64,000 nucleotides of DNA, from NCBI GenBank assembly GCA_937926105.1, contig CALANS010000212.1, positions 62,001 to 126,000 of the forward strand, read 5' to 3'. Positions 55,501 to 62,691 of the stretch are shown in pieces; position 1 is the stretch's first letter, and each line of letters starts with the position of its first letter. The stretch is from an uncultured Actinomycetes bacterium. GTDB taxonomy: Bacteria > Actinomycetota > Actinomycetes > Mycobacteriales > Nakamurellaceae. The notes below the pieces were generated by a model. That model saw only the letters and a program-made list of their open reading frames with translations. It searched no databases and had not been told where the DNA came from. The position numbers were made by a program, and so were the translations under genes.

Positions 55501-55906
55501 ATTCTGCGTGGGTCTCGGCGCCGGAACCGCCCTTGGCGGTGCGTGACCGCCTGGTCCGGCCTGTTCCCTCGACCTCGCCGGGCCCGGCGACTGGCGGCGT
55601 CTCGGGTGGGGGAGCGTATTGCTGGAACACCTGGTGGACGAAGCCGATCGAGTCGGTGCGCTCGGATTGCGGCCGCAGAGTGTCCAGCACGTTGTCCCCG
55701 CCGAACAGCCCGGGGTAGCGCGTCAGGAATGCGCGCAGCACGTCCCCGCGTGGCTCCCCGGCGACGGCCCCGGGGACGGCGGCGACGAGGTCGTCGGCTC
55801 GGGCGAAGGACAGTACGCCGCGCTCGGCGTCCCATTCCCGGGTGAAATTGTCGCTGACGGACTCCAACTGGCGCAGCACATCTCGCTGCCCCGACGTCAT
55901 GTCCAT
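52547..55906 (-). CDS. Large M4-like (thermolysin-fold) metallopeptidase with C-terminal CARDB-type domains
   Basis: A 1119-residue protein. The zinc motif HEYQH is at 488-492 (VVGHEYQHAVTDYS) and the third ligand Glu519 is in AVHEGTSDVFGGLY, as in M4 peptidases; RGDILAHAAYLMAQGG supplies the later His. An N-terminal FTP-like region precedes the catalytic domain. After about 720 come Asn/Thr-rich strands such as ENTVYCRVRNVGTATARNVQVSFEYTK, typical of CARDB adhesion-like domains, and a Cys-containing C-terminus. No Sec or Tat signal peptide is visible at the N-terminus (MDMTSGQRDVLRQLES), which is odd for this family. It may exit by a specialised route or start elsewhere. Confidence 0.78.
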   Translation of the reverse strand: MDMTSGQRDVLRQLESVSDNFTREWDAERGVLSFARADDLVAAVPGAVAGEPRGDVLRAFLTRYPGLFGGDNVLDTLRPQSERTDSIGFVHQVFQQYAPPPETPPVAGPGEVEGTGRTRRSRTAKGGSGAETHAEWAAIIRRGIEVYGAKLAAHFGPGGRLVEVQSCCQRDLEPGNTISVTADEIRKIAAESISDRPDFQELRALARRRKESLFPLAAEPRLVLYPWRDRLIYTYATHGYHVAPEGYHLGMAASAPEHEQAPLVFGQMFFDAESGELFLFAPTRKGAETPDVGSGLSTIPLGGPFDSRTLQIVRVNGGSTYRLRNTTRGRPIVTYDANANSSWVYPNIPALIDAGTIPVSEDTDGDHTWSRVAASTSDADRTSSQQPEVDEHATVADLYDFYGALGGRVGWDDGQYSAPLVPDQTLNVVAHTYDTSAGTSRSVNAFFDQELVNGHWVAHLAFFDGDPTGASGWVSYDYLAGSKAVVGHEYQHAVTDYSFVDGAGNPGLTYTDWLAAVHEGTSDVFGGLYSTQWWMATDISPTGQIFRNLAFPRDPNAADPSKFDHWDDRNTMTGTGARYFRGDILAHAAYLMAQGGIHQRASRTPALIPVKGLGNASSGGRDVYVAALIWYRAFTHYVSNIGAATGLPANDENVFRTIRNACVSAAIDLYGVGSVQHRTTVLAWYAVGLQPTDAPYGADITFATWGADWWMSRPFVGLSSPDWSSRDLFINNGGASEWNALINVLDGGTPTQYENTVYCRVRNVGTATARNVQVSFEYTKITSGGSGWLPMTDKDGNIQTLALGDLAAGASNFDDSAQDSPPASASVKWWIPPLEAGETVDHFCIRATVFSIDDVNPTNNTVQSNIAYAPYSPGSGFRLGFLVGNDSRETLPVDVRLTDTLPAGWRTELIEPVRGTVLGPGETRRVHLSIQAPAGETVLREPFDGRVCGSAGDGLGSIDGLLTDGRLGPDGFTGRFAARTHDGSHLMGWFVGTLDAHTWRLQGTVTGSVQRRDGGASNTAVTVKGCLRPDRWVHLAQYAGGQPTGGLSVQVQVPLPDGSCFPALPPTSTTVPGTPEVCGDVSDAEALLKSLSLADRAVCAVDLRSVLVEFRFRREADCR

Positions 55907-55908
55907 GG

Positions 55909-56142
55909 TTAGCCTCCCGACTCAGGTGCGGCGCCGGTCGCGTCGCGGGCTCCCGGCGCACGGGTGTACGTCAGGTTGCTCATCAGGACGATGTGCCGCA
56001 GCGAGGTGATACGGGTCCGGGGCGAGGCATCCGGGTGGACTCGCGCCACGTTTGGCTGCTCCCCGATCGTGGCTCGGCCGTACCTCGGCGAAGGGTTCGG
56101 CGCCAGGCCCTCGACGGCTGACACTAGTTCAGCCAATATCGT
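55909..56142 (-). CDS. Possible small gene upstream of the metallopeptidase
   Basis: A minus-strand frame ends at 55909, two bases before the metallopeptidase ATG. It encodes roughly 70-80 residues, including NPSPRYGRATIGEQPNVARVHPDASPRTRITSLRHIVLMSNLT. No family is recognised. A GTG or TTG near 56130 would be needed as start, and no clear ribosome-binding site is seen. Tight spacing to the next gene suggests an operon partner, perhaps a chaperone or inhibitor, but it could be an untranslated leader. Confidence 0.3.
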   Translation of the reverse strand, partial: TILAELVSAVEGLAPNPSPRYGRATIGEQPNVARVHPDASPRTRITSLRHIVLMSNLTYTRAPGARDATGAAPESGG

Positions 56143-56158
56143 TTGATATATTGTCCAC

Positions 56159-56602
56159 GTGAACGAGGTGCGGGAGATGCGCCTGGCCGCTGGACTAACC
56201 CAGGCCGGATTGACCGAGCGCTCGGGGGTGGCACAGCCCAATCTCGCCGCCTACGAGAGTGGTCGACGTCGGCCCTCCGCCACGATGCTTGCCCGATTAC
56301 AGGAGGCGGCCCCTCCGCGACCATCCGTGGTACTCGCGCGGCATCGGGATGAGATCGTCGAACTGGCGCACCGGCATGGCGCCGAGGATGTACGCGTGTT
56401 CGGGTCGGTGGCACGTGGAGCGGACGTCTCGGGTCATGGCCTGGACCTGCTAGTCCGGTTCGATGAGGACGCCGACCTGTACGACCTAGCCGATTTGGTC
56501 GCTGCGCTGGAGGAACTCACCGATCTGTCAGTGAATGTTGTGTCCGACGGCGGGATCCCTCCCGGTGCCCACCCGGTTCGCGACGAAGCCGTGCGGATAT
56601 GA
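56159..56602 (+). CDS. HTH-fused MNT-type nucleotidyltransferase antitoxin
   Basis: 147 residues. The N-terminal XRE helix-turn-helix spans about 3-50 (REMRLAAGLTQAGLTERSGVAQPNLAAYESGRRRPS). A minimal nucleotidyltransferase follows: VRVFGSVARGADVSGHGLDLLVRF. The GSxxRG loop is intact, but the usual Ser-Asp-x-Asp reads HGLD, so the first metal-binding Asp is Gly94 and catalysis is doubtful. MntA antitoxins AMPylate their HEPN partner; this one may act by binding or as a DNA-binding autorepressor. It overlaps the toxin gene by 4 bp (ATGA). Confidence 0.8.
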   Translation: MNEVREMRLAAGLTQAGLTERSGVAQPNLAAYESGRRRPSATMLARLQEAAPPRPSVVLARHRDEIVELAHRHGAEDVRVFGSVARGADVSGHGLDLLVRFDEDADLYDLADLVAALEELTDLSVNVVSDGGIPPGAHPVRDEAVRI

Positions 56603-56961
56603 AGGACGACTCTGTCGAGAACTGGGTGCGTCAGAATCTCTACGCGCTGCTGGCCTACACCCGCACTGCGGACCGCATCGTTGAGGAGGGCAGCGCTCAC
56701 TACATGCTCGACGAGTCATCCCAGATGCTGGCCGAATTGGTGCTGCGCAAGGTCGGTGATGCTGCGGCACGCCTTCCAGCGGAGTTCACCGACGCGCACC
56801 CGGAAGTACCGTGGCGTGCCATGATCCAGGCCCGTGAGGTCTTGGCACGTCATCCAGGCCGGATCGACCCCGTGCTCTTGTGGAACACCCTGTCACACAA
56901 GCTGCCCGGCGCCGTGGCACAGGTGCGCGCGATCCTGGCGGAGTTGATTGCGGGCACGTGA
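56599..56961 (+). CDS. HEPN-domain toxin (DUF86/HepT type)
   Basis: A 120-residue all-helical protein. HEPN toxins are RNases that use an Arg-x4-6-His motif. Here it reads R79-EVLAR-H85 (AREVLARHPGRID), an x5 spacing, and the downstream DPVLLWNTL stretch is typical of DUF86. Paired with the preceding MNT gene it forms a HEPN-MNT toxin-antitoxin system. RNase activity is inferred. Confidence 0.78.
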   Translation: MKDDSVENWVRQNLYALLAYTRTADRIVEEGSAHYMLDESSQMLAELVLRKVGDAAARLPAEFTDAHPEVPWRAMIQAREVLARHPGRIDPVLLWNTLSHKLPGAVAQVRAILAELIAGT

Positions 56962-57035
56962 CCTTGTCGTGCTACAAGCGGAGAATGTGTGGTGAAATTG
57001 CACAATCTGCGCGTCCGACGTGCTGGAATATCCCG

Positions 57036-57947
57036 ATGTACAACAGTGATCCCGGCGGTGCCGGTCGCCGCGGTGCGATGCTCCGGCGACGGGGGCAGGC
57101 GACTGCTCGGACGGCGGTCGCGGTGGCGATGGTGGTGGCCGCGGTGCTGCTCCCCGGTCGGGCGGCAGCCGCCCCGGCCGCCGGTGCTGCCCTGGGCGCT
57201 GCGGTCGCCTCCTCGGACGCCGCCGGCTCGGCCTCCTCGTCACCGCCCTCTTCGTCACCGCCCCCCTCGACGGCCGGCAAGACCACCCTGCCGGCCGGAT
57301 CGCTGGTACGCACCGGTGGTTTCGAGCCGCCCGATGTCGAGAAGGTCTCCGGCTTCGACACCTACACCGCCGCCGACCACCCGAAGCTCGGCGCCTGGAC
57401 TATCACAGCCGGCAGTGTCGACCTCATCGGCGCCGGCTGGGAGGACGCCGCCGAGGGCGCGCAGTACATCGACCTGAACGGCAACGACGGTGACGGCACT
57501 GCCGCGACCCTCACCCAGACCCTCCACACGACGCAGGGCCGTCGCTATCGGCTGGACTTTCTGCTGGCCGGAAACCCACACGGTGACCCGCCGGTCAAAC
57601 ACCTGGAGGTGAATCTCGGAACGGTCACGAAGTCGTTCACCACCGACGAGGCGAGCGGCGACACACTCAACTGGCACCCCGCCAGCATGGAGGCCGACGC
57701 CTGCTCCTCATCGAGCATGGAGCTGACGTTCATCAGTAAGACCAAGGGCCAGCGTGGACCCCTGATCGACGGGGTGGCCGTGGTGGATGCCGGCTCGGCC
57801 GCCTGCGGCGGGGCGGGCGCTGCCCTGTGGCAGGTGCTGTTGTTGTCCGGGCTGGGCGTCTTCTGGGTAGCTGCGATGGCGGCGCTGGGCCTGGCGGTGC
57901 TGCGGCGCACCGGGCGCGCTCGCCCGGCGGGAGTGCCGGCACACTGA
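57036..57947 (+). CDS. Exported, membrane-anchored choice-of-anchor/DUF642-like protein
   Basis: About 303 residues from the ATG at 57036; the start is uncertain. An Arg-rich N-terminus and hydrophobic segment (TAVAVAMVVAAVLLPGRAAAAPAAG) act as signal peptide. A Ser/Pro linker follows, then a galactose-binding-like beta domain: VRTGGFEPPDV, GAWTITAGSVDLIGAGWEDAAEGAQYIDLNGNDGDGTAATLTQTL, YRLDFLLAGNPH and GPLIDGVAVVDA. Near the C-terminus a membrane helix (VLLLSGLGVFWVAAMAALGLAVL) and an Arg-rich tail anchor it. It probably binds a surface carbohydrate. It is unrelated to the toxin-antitoxin pair before it. Confidence 0.72.
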   Translation: MYNSDPGGAGRRGAMLRRRGQATARTAVAVAMVVAAVLLPGRAAAAPAAGAALGAAVASSDAAGSASSSPPSSSPPPSTAGKTTLPAGSLVRTGGFEPPDVEKVSGFDTYTAADHPKLGAWTITAGSVDLIGAGWEDAAEGAQYIDLNGNDGDGTAATLTQTLHTTQGRRYRLDFLLAGNPHGDPPVKHLEVNLGTVTKSFTTDEASGDTLNWHPASMEADACSSSSMELTFISKTKGQRGPLIDGVAVVDAGSAACGGAGAALWQVLLLSGLGVFWVAAMAALGLAVLRRTGRARPAGVPAH

Positions 57948-57968
57948 CCGGCGGCAGCGCGCCGGGGC

Positions 57969-58025
57969 ACCGCGGTCGGGTCAGTCCCGGGTGAGCGACA
58001 CCGTGACCGTGAACGGGTGGTCGGT
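57969..58025. repeat. 57-bp direct repeat, copy 1 (C-terminal scrap of an exterior-domain gene)
   Basis: Matches 59465-59521 in 55 of 57 bases. On the minus strand it encodes TDHPFTVTVSLTRD and a stop, the C-terminus of the protein at 59477. Similarity ends abruptly at 58025, so only a tail remains. Confidence 0.85.
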
Positions 58026-58048
58026 CGGCGGTGCTGCGAGCAGTCACC

Positions 58049-58102
58049 TCGGCAATACTTCAGAGATACTTTCGGCAATACTTCAGTCTACGGCTCGGCA
58101 AT
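58049..58102 (+). repeat. Three direct repeats at 23-bp intervals upstream of the ATPase gene
   Basis: TCGGCAAT recurs at 58049, 58072 and 58095; the first two extend to TCGGCAATACTTCAG. The regular 23-bp (about two helical turns) spacing and the position just before a TAGCAT -10 element (58118) suggest a binding site for a regulator, possibly autoregulation of the ATPase. Confidence 0.55.
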
Positions 58103-58129
58103 CTTACGGTCAGGGTGTAGCATCGGGTC

Positions 58130-59389
58130 GTGACCGCCGCGATTGCCCGCATCCCGCGTCGGATTCGTCCAGTGGCGGTGTCGCGTATGAGCAGCGTCCC
58201 TGTGCTCCTATTGGAAGGGCCTCGAAGTGTCGGGAAGTCGACGCTTCTCGCCGAACTAGCGGCACAGTCCGCGGTCGAAGTCTTCGATTTCGACCAGGAG
58301 GACACTCTCCAGGTCGCGCGGAGCAATCCGACACTGCTCGCCGACAGAGACATCCCAATCTTCATCGATGAGTACCAGAAGGAGCCCCGGAGCCTGAACT
58401 GGATCAAGGCGAGGCTGAATCGTGGTACGCAATTTGGAATGTTCGTTCTCGCCGGGTCCGCCAGCTTCGACTCGCTGCCAAGCGGGATTCAGTCGCTCAC
58501 CGGACGGCTCCTCCGGCTGCCGGTCTTGCCCTTCGCCCAAACTGAGATCGACGGGACTGACAACCACTTTCTTGAGCAGGTCCTGGACGGTGACATCCCA
58601 CACTCGGCAGCCTCGGCGGCGACCGGCCGTACCGAGTACATCAACCGCGTCGTTCGAGGCGGAATGCCGCTCGCGCTCGCTCAGCCCGACGACCAGAGCC
58701 GTCGGCGCTGGTTCCGCGCCCAGATCCGCCAGGCACTCGATCGAGATGCTGGCGAGTTGCGCCGAATCGCGCAGCGGGCGCCGCTTCCGCAGACCCTGGA
58801 TCGCCTGGTCGGCCAGACCGGGAGCCTGCTGTCAATTCAGCAGGTCGCCAGTGATGTTGCCATCGCCCACGAAACCGCCCGCGGATACCTTCATCTCCTC
58901 GAGTCGCTATTCCTGGTCAGCACACTCCCGGCATGGCGGACGACGGCTCTGTCGCGGAGCGTCGCGACTCCAAAGGTTCATGTCGTCGACTCCGGTCTCG
59001 GGGCCCACCTGCTGAACATCAATCGAGCCAAGCTCGATCGCCTTGAGCCGTCCGCCATGACCGAGTTCGGGCACCTGCTGGAATCATTCGTTGTCCAGGA
59101 GATCCTGCGTCAGGTGTCGTGGTTCGACGGGAACCTCACTGTTGGACACTGGCGCACTCGTGACAACGACGAAGTCGACCTCATCGTCGAGCGGGAGGAT
59201 GGCGGGGTCGTCGCGTTCGAGGTGGAGGCCGCAGATCACATCGAGCCGCGGTGGCTCAGTCCGCTGCGGAAACTCCGTGGCAAGCTCGGCGATCGATTTG
59301 TGGCAGGCATTGCGTTCCATCTCGGTGCCCGCGGCTACCGCGCGGAGGACCGTATTCACGTGCTGCCACTCGAACGGCTGTGGACGTGA
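58130..59389 (+). CDS. AAA-family ATPase with DUF4143 domain
   Basis: A 419-residue protein. N-terminal P-loop ATPase: Walker A LEGPRSVGKST, Walker B IPIFIDEYQ and sensor LAGSAS. A winged-helix region follows (SIQQVASDVAIAHETARGYLHLLESLFLVSTLPAW). The C-terminal DUF4143 part has DSGLGAHLL and a PD-(D/E)xK-like DNDEVDLIVEREDGGVVAFEVEAAD. Such ATPases are common, mobile and poorly understood, and some are linked to defence. The GTG at 58130 is 6 bases after a TAGCAT hexamer, so leaderless translation is likely. Codon use is less GC-biased than in neighbours. It sits between 57-bp repeats. Confidence 0.8.
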   Translation: MTAAIARIPRRIRPVAVSRMSSVPVLLLEGPRSVGKSTLLAELAAQSAVEVFDFDQEDTLQVARSNPTLLADRDIPIFIDEYQKEPRSLNWIKARLNRGTQFGMFVLAGSASFDSLPSGIQSLTGRLLRLPVLPFAQTEIDGTDNHFLEQVLDGDIPHSAASAATGRTEYINRVVRGGMPLALAQPDDQSRRRWFRAQIRQALDRDAGELRRIAQRAPLPQTLDRLVGQTGSLLSIQQVASDVAIAHETARGYLHLLESLFLVSTLPAWRTTALSRSVATPKVHVVDSGLGAHLLNINRAKLDRLEPSAMTEFGHLLESFVVQEILRQVSWFDGNLTVGHWRTRDNDEVDLIVEREDGGVVAFEVEAADHIEPRWLSPLRKLRGKLGDRFVAGIAFHLGARGYRAEDRIHVLPLERLWT

Positions 59390-59464
59390 GGGACGGTCCG
59401 GCAATCGGCCATCGCCGGAGCGACACCGCGGATACCGAACGCAACGGCCAGCTGGAGCCGGGGT

Positions 59465-59521
59465 ACCGCGGTCGGGTCAGTCCCGGGTGAGCGACACCGT
59501 GATCGGGAACGGGTGGTCGGT
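59465..59521. repeat. 57-bp direct repeat, copy 2
   Basis: Partner of 57969-58025 with two mismatches. It includes the last 14 codons and stop of the minus-strand gene 59477-60121. The two copies flank the ATPase gene, as expected if that gene was inserted with duplication of its target, or if a paralogue was deleted. Confidence 0.85.
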
Positions 59522-60121
59522 GCTGGCCAGCGTGCCGGTTCCGGAGAGCGCATCGCCGTCCATCGTGAGCGCCAGCACGACCTGGGTGTCGGTCTGCACC
59601 TGCAGCGCCGAGCCGGTCAGCGTGCCGGTGACGTCGCCGGCCGGCACCCAGTCGCCGCTGTCCGGGTCGGCGAACAGCAACTGACCGGTGACGGCGCCCG
59701 GATCGCCGCCCAGCGTGATCCGGGCATTCACCGGATCCCCGCCGCCGTCGACTTTCCCGGTCCAGGACCCGATCAGCGTGGTACCGGACTCCGAGGACGG
59801 CGTCGTCTCCGGGGCACCCGGCGCGGCCGTTGTCGGGCCGCCGCCGGGACTCGGCGAGGTGGTGCTGGCCGCCGCGGTGGTCGGGCCGGCGCCCGACGAC
59901 GACCCTGCTGCCGGCGCCTGCGGACTGGACCGTCCGTCGGCCGCGTCACCGCCGGCCCTCGCGCCGAGGTTGACCGCCACGATGCCGCCGACCAACGCCA
60001 GGGAGGCGACCCCAGCGGCGATCGCCGCGGGCTTGACCCGATCGGGCGCGGGTGTGGCGTCGGGCGCGGATGCCGGTGGCGGGGTGGTCCCGGCGGGCGG
60101 CACGTGTGGGGTCTCAGACAT
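59477..60121 (-). CDS. Single-pass membrane protein with exterior beta domain (module gene 3, copy A)
   Basis: A 214-residue protein: a Pro-rich cytoplasmic tail, one membrane helix (AAIAAGVASLALVGGIVAVNLGA), a Ser/Thr/Ala/Gly linker of about 60 residues, and a C-terminal beta-rich domain (GSWTGKVDGGGDPVNARITLGGDPGAVTGQLLFADPDSGDWVPAGDVTGTLTGSALQV...MDGDALSGTGTL). I recognise no named family. The start ATG at 60121 overlaps the MauE-type gene by 8 bp (ATGTCTGA). The paralogue at 61984 has the same layout and overlap. A function in the cell envelope is inferred. Confidence 0.7.
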   Translation of the reverse strand: MSETPHVPPAGTTPPPASAPDATPAPDRVKPAAIAAGVASLALVGGIVAVNLGARAGGDAADGRSSPQAPAAGSSSGAGPTTAAASTTSPSPGGGPTTAAPGAPETTPSSESGTTLIGSWTGKVDGGGDPVNARITLGGDPGAVTGQLLFADPDSGDWVPAGDVTGTLTGSALQVQTDTQVVLALTMDGDALSGTGTLASTDHPFPITVSLTRD

Positions 60122-61172
60122 GGTGCGCGACTCCTTCGGTGACGGCATGTGGCAGCACGGCGCGCTGGTCCAGGAAGCGCCGGATCTCGGTGGTGCCGGT
60201 CAGCACACCACCGACCGGCCGCAGTGCCGCGTCCAGCAGGACCGCGGAGGGGAAGGCCTGGACGCCGGCCGATGCGGCGATCCGGCCGCCGTCCGCGTAC
60301 ACGGCAAGCCCGTCCCCGGGGCCGGTCGCCAGCCCGGCATCGACGCGGTCGATCACGCCCAGCACGGACAGTCCCGGCGGCGGTGGCGAGGTGCGGATTC
60401 TCTCGCGCAGCCGCTCGCAGGCGCTGCACTGCGCGGACATCAACACCAGCAGCGTCGGCCCCGGCCGGCCGGCGACCTCCCCGGCGACTTCCGTGAGTGG
60501 CACCGTCGTGCCGTCCCGGTCCATCACCGTCGCCGTCGTCACCGCCGCCTGCAGCGAGGCCATGTCGACCGCCGGGCCCACTGCCGGCCGCCCGGTCGCC
60601 GGCACCCGCCCCAGCGCCCCCTCCAGGTCGCGCACCCGACCGGCCAACGCACCGACCGTCCTGCTCATGGCGTGGATCAGCAGGGCGCCGACGGCGACCG
60701 CCGTCAACACCGCGAGCCCGCCGACGATCGCGACCGCTCGAGCGCCCGCCGCGTCGTAGCAGCCCGCGCCGCACCGACCCGGCAGCGATGCCGCCACCAG
60801 CACCGCGACCGATGCCGCCAGCAGGACGCCGTTGCGCACCAGGGTCGACGGCCCGATCGGTTCCGCGGCGGACAGGGCGCCGAAGCAGGCACACGCCGGG
60901 CGGCGGCCGCGAATCAGATTGCCGGCCACCAGCGCGGTGAAGGTCGCCATCAGCGCCGTCGCAGCCGTCCCGCCCGCCAGCACCGTCGGGGTGACAACCA
61001 ACAGCGCGGCGACAGCGAGTTCGGCGGCGGGCAGCAGCACCGCGACAACCGGCGCCAGCGCCGACGGCACGCCCAGCTCCCGCGCGGCAGCCCCGGTGCG
61101 GCGCGGCGCGATCGCCTTGGTGAGGGCGCTGACGACGAACACCGCGGCCAGGATCAGCCGGACGGCGAGCAT
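60114..61172 (-). CDS. MauE-type membrane protein fused to a thioredoxin-like domain (module gene 2, copy A)
   Basis: 352 residues. The N-terminal half is a MauE/DoxX-like bundle of helices (MLAVRLILAAVFVVSALTKAIAP..., AARELGVP, RPACACFGALS with a Cys-x-Cys, then GRCGAGCYD). MauE proteins act with MauD in disulfide-dependent maturation of methylamine dehydrogenase. After a coiled linker (RDLEGALGR) comes a thioredoxin-like domain with LLVLMSAQCSACERLRERI (CSAC redox pair) and GVQAFPSAVLLD. A thiol-disulfide role at the membrane is likely. It follows the Cys-rich gene by 17 bp and overlaps the next gene by 8. Confidence 0.78.
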   Translation of the reverse strand: MLAVRLILAAVFVVSALTKAIAPRRTGAAARELGVPSALAPVVAVLLPAAELAVAALLVVTPTVLAGGTAATALMATFTALVAGNLIRGRRPACACFGALSAAEPIGPSTLVRNGVLLAASVAVLVAASLPGRCGAGCYDAAGARAVAIVGGLAVLTAVAVGALLIHAMSRTVGALAGRVRDLEGALGRVPATGRPAVGPAVDMASLQAAVTTATVMDRDGTTVPLTEVAGEVAGRPGPTLLVLMSAQCSACERLRERIRTSPPPPGLSVLGVIDRVDAGLATGPGDGLAVYADGGRIAASAGVQAFPSAVLLDAALRPVGGVLTGTTEIRRFLDQRAVLPHAVTEGVAHHV

Positions 61173-61189
61173 TCGTCACCGCCGCCGGT

Positions 61190-61858
61190 CTAGGTGCCGC
61201 ACTTGCCCTCCGGTGGTGGGCCGCACAGGTTCTGCCCGGTCACGCCCAGACCGCTCGGGCACACCTGCAGGCAGGCGCTGGCCGAATACCAGCACGAGTC
61301 GTCCGGCTGGCAGTAGGCGACGTTCTGCAGGCGGCAGCAGTCGCAGTCCTCCTCCTGCGCCTCGTTGTAGGGGTCGCCGCCGAACTGGTCCACGGCGATG
61401 CCGTAGAGCGTCGCGATCGTCTCGCACGCGGCCCGCCGGGTGGGGCTGTCCGGGTAGGCGTCGCCGCAGGCGTTCATCGCCTCTCGGGCGAGATTCAGGT
61501 CGCAGTCGGACTTGTTGGCACCGCAGGTGCCGTAGCAGACGTCGTGCTTGTTGCAGGACGGCGTGAAGTTCGCCCGGCCCCAGTGATCCCGGACTGCCTT
61601 GTTCTTCCAGCCGCTGGGTCCACAGCCGTTCGTGGTCGGGGTGTGGCCGTCGTGGTGGCGGATCTTCGCGCAGGTGCTGAGGTCGCTCGCCGGGAACTGC
61701 CAAAAGCAGGTCGGCTCGTCGGCCGCGGCCTGCGGAGCCAGCGCGGCTCCGGTGACGAACATCGCCGCCGCTCCGGTGGCCAACCGGAGGAATCCGCGTC
61801 GGGACGGCTGGCGGGTGTAGTCCACCAGTGCGCCCTCGAAGTCGTGATGCTTGAACAT
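61190..61858 (-). CDS. Tat-exported Cys-rich phospholipase-A2-like protein (module gene 1, copy A)
   Basis: About 222 residues from the ATG at 61858. The twin-Arg signal SRRGFLRLATGAAAMF has Arg20 and Arg21, with probable cleavage after the Ala-rich stretch near 47. The mature part is Cys-rich (about 16). SCNKHDVCYGTCGANKSDCD at 101-120 resembles the Ca-binding and His105-Asp106 active-site region of secreted phospholipase A2. The C-terminus, with the Cys-rich motif CPSGLGVTGQNLCGPPPEGKC, is shared with the paralogue at 63726. Phospholipase activity is a hypothesis. Many disulfides would suit the MauE-thioredoxin partner encoded next. Confidence 0.72.
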   Translation of the reverse strand: MFKHHDFEGALVDYTRQPSRRGFLRLATGAAAMFVTGAALAPQAAADEPTCFWQFPASDLSTCAKIRHHDGHTPTTNGCGPSGWKNKAVRDHWGRANFTPSCNKHDVCYGTCGANKSDCDLNLAREAMNACGDAYPDSPTRRAACETIATLYGIAVDQFGGDPYNEAQEEDCDCCRLQNVAYCQPDDSCWYSASACLQVCPSGLGVTGQNLCGPPPEGKCGT

Positions 61859-61983
61859 TGAGGCGGATCGTACAAAGTACATGCCGTTCTTGTCCCGAGT
61901 TCGCCCCAAATTCTGGGCGGACGGAACCGGGTTCCCCCCGGCAACGGTGCCCGGCCGGGCGCTGGGACGGGCCTGGTTCTGGC

Positions 61984-62691
61984 TCAGCCGCGGGCCAACG
62001 TGACGGTGATGGGCAGCGGCTCGGTCATGCCGGGCAGCGTCCCGGTGCCGGTCATCGCCTGCCGATCAATGGTCAAGTCGAGCGCGATATCGGTGACGGC
62101 GGGCTGCGGGCTGTCCGTCGAACCTGCGGGTGGCGGATCCTGCGGGGCGGTGCGCAGGGTCAGTGCCCGGTCGTCCAGCGAGCCGGTGAGCGCGCCGGCG
62201 ATGGCCCAGCCCTCGGAATCCGTGCCGGGATCACCGAACATCAGCTGGCCGGTGACGGCGGATCCCCGGGGCGTCTGCAGGATCAGGCGGGTGCGCACCG
62301 GGGTGCCGCCGCCGTCGACGGTGCCGGTCCACTCGCCGCTGACCTCATCGGGCGTGGGAGCACGGCTGGTGGGGTCGTCCCCGGGGCTGCTGGCCGGGTC
62401 GCCGGTGGCACCGACCGAGGTGGTGACCGGCGCCCCGGCGGAACCGGTCGTTGCGAACGGGCCACCGAGCGGGGGTGTGAGCGACCGGCCGGCCGTCTCG
62501 GTGCCGTCGGAGGCGAGGATCACCCCGACGATGCCGCCGGCCAGCGCAACGCTGGACACGCCGGCGAGGACCGCAGCCGACCGCACCGAGGACGACTCGG
62601 GAGCACCGGCAGCACCGAGGGCACCGGAACCGCCCGGGGTCTGGGGGATGTCGTGCGGTGGTGCGGGAGGTGGACGGTCGTGGTCAGACAT
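61984..62691 (-). CDS. Single-pass membrane protein with exterior beta domain (module gene 3, copy B)
   Basis: A 235-residue paralogue of the gene at 59477: Pro-rich tail, helix AAVLAGVSSVALAGGIVGVILA, Thr/Ser/Pro linker, then SGEWTGTVDGGGTPVRTRLILQTPRGSAVTGQLMFGDPGTDSEGWAIAGALTGSLDDRALTLRT and an end PLPITVTLARG that matches the copy A ending. The start ATG at 62691 overlaps the upstream gene by the same 8 bases (ATGTCTGA). No family name recognised. Confidence 0.7.
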   Translation of the reverse strand: MSDHDRPPPAPPHDIPQTPGGSGALGAAGAPESSSVRSAAVLAGVSSVALAGGIVGVILASDGTETAGRSLTPPLGGPFATTGSAGAPVTTSVGATGDPASSPGDDPTSRAPTPDEVSGEWTGTVDGGGTPVRTRLILQTPRGSAVTGQLMFGDPGTDSEGWAIAGALTGSLDDRALTLRTAPQDPPPAGSTDSPQPAVTDIALDLTIDRQAMTGTGTLPGMTEPLPITVTLARG

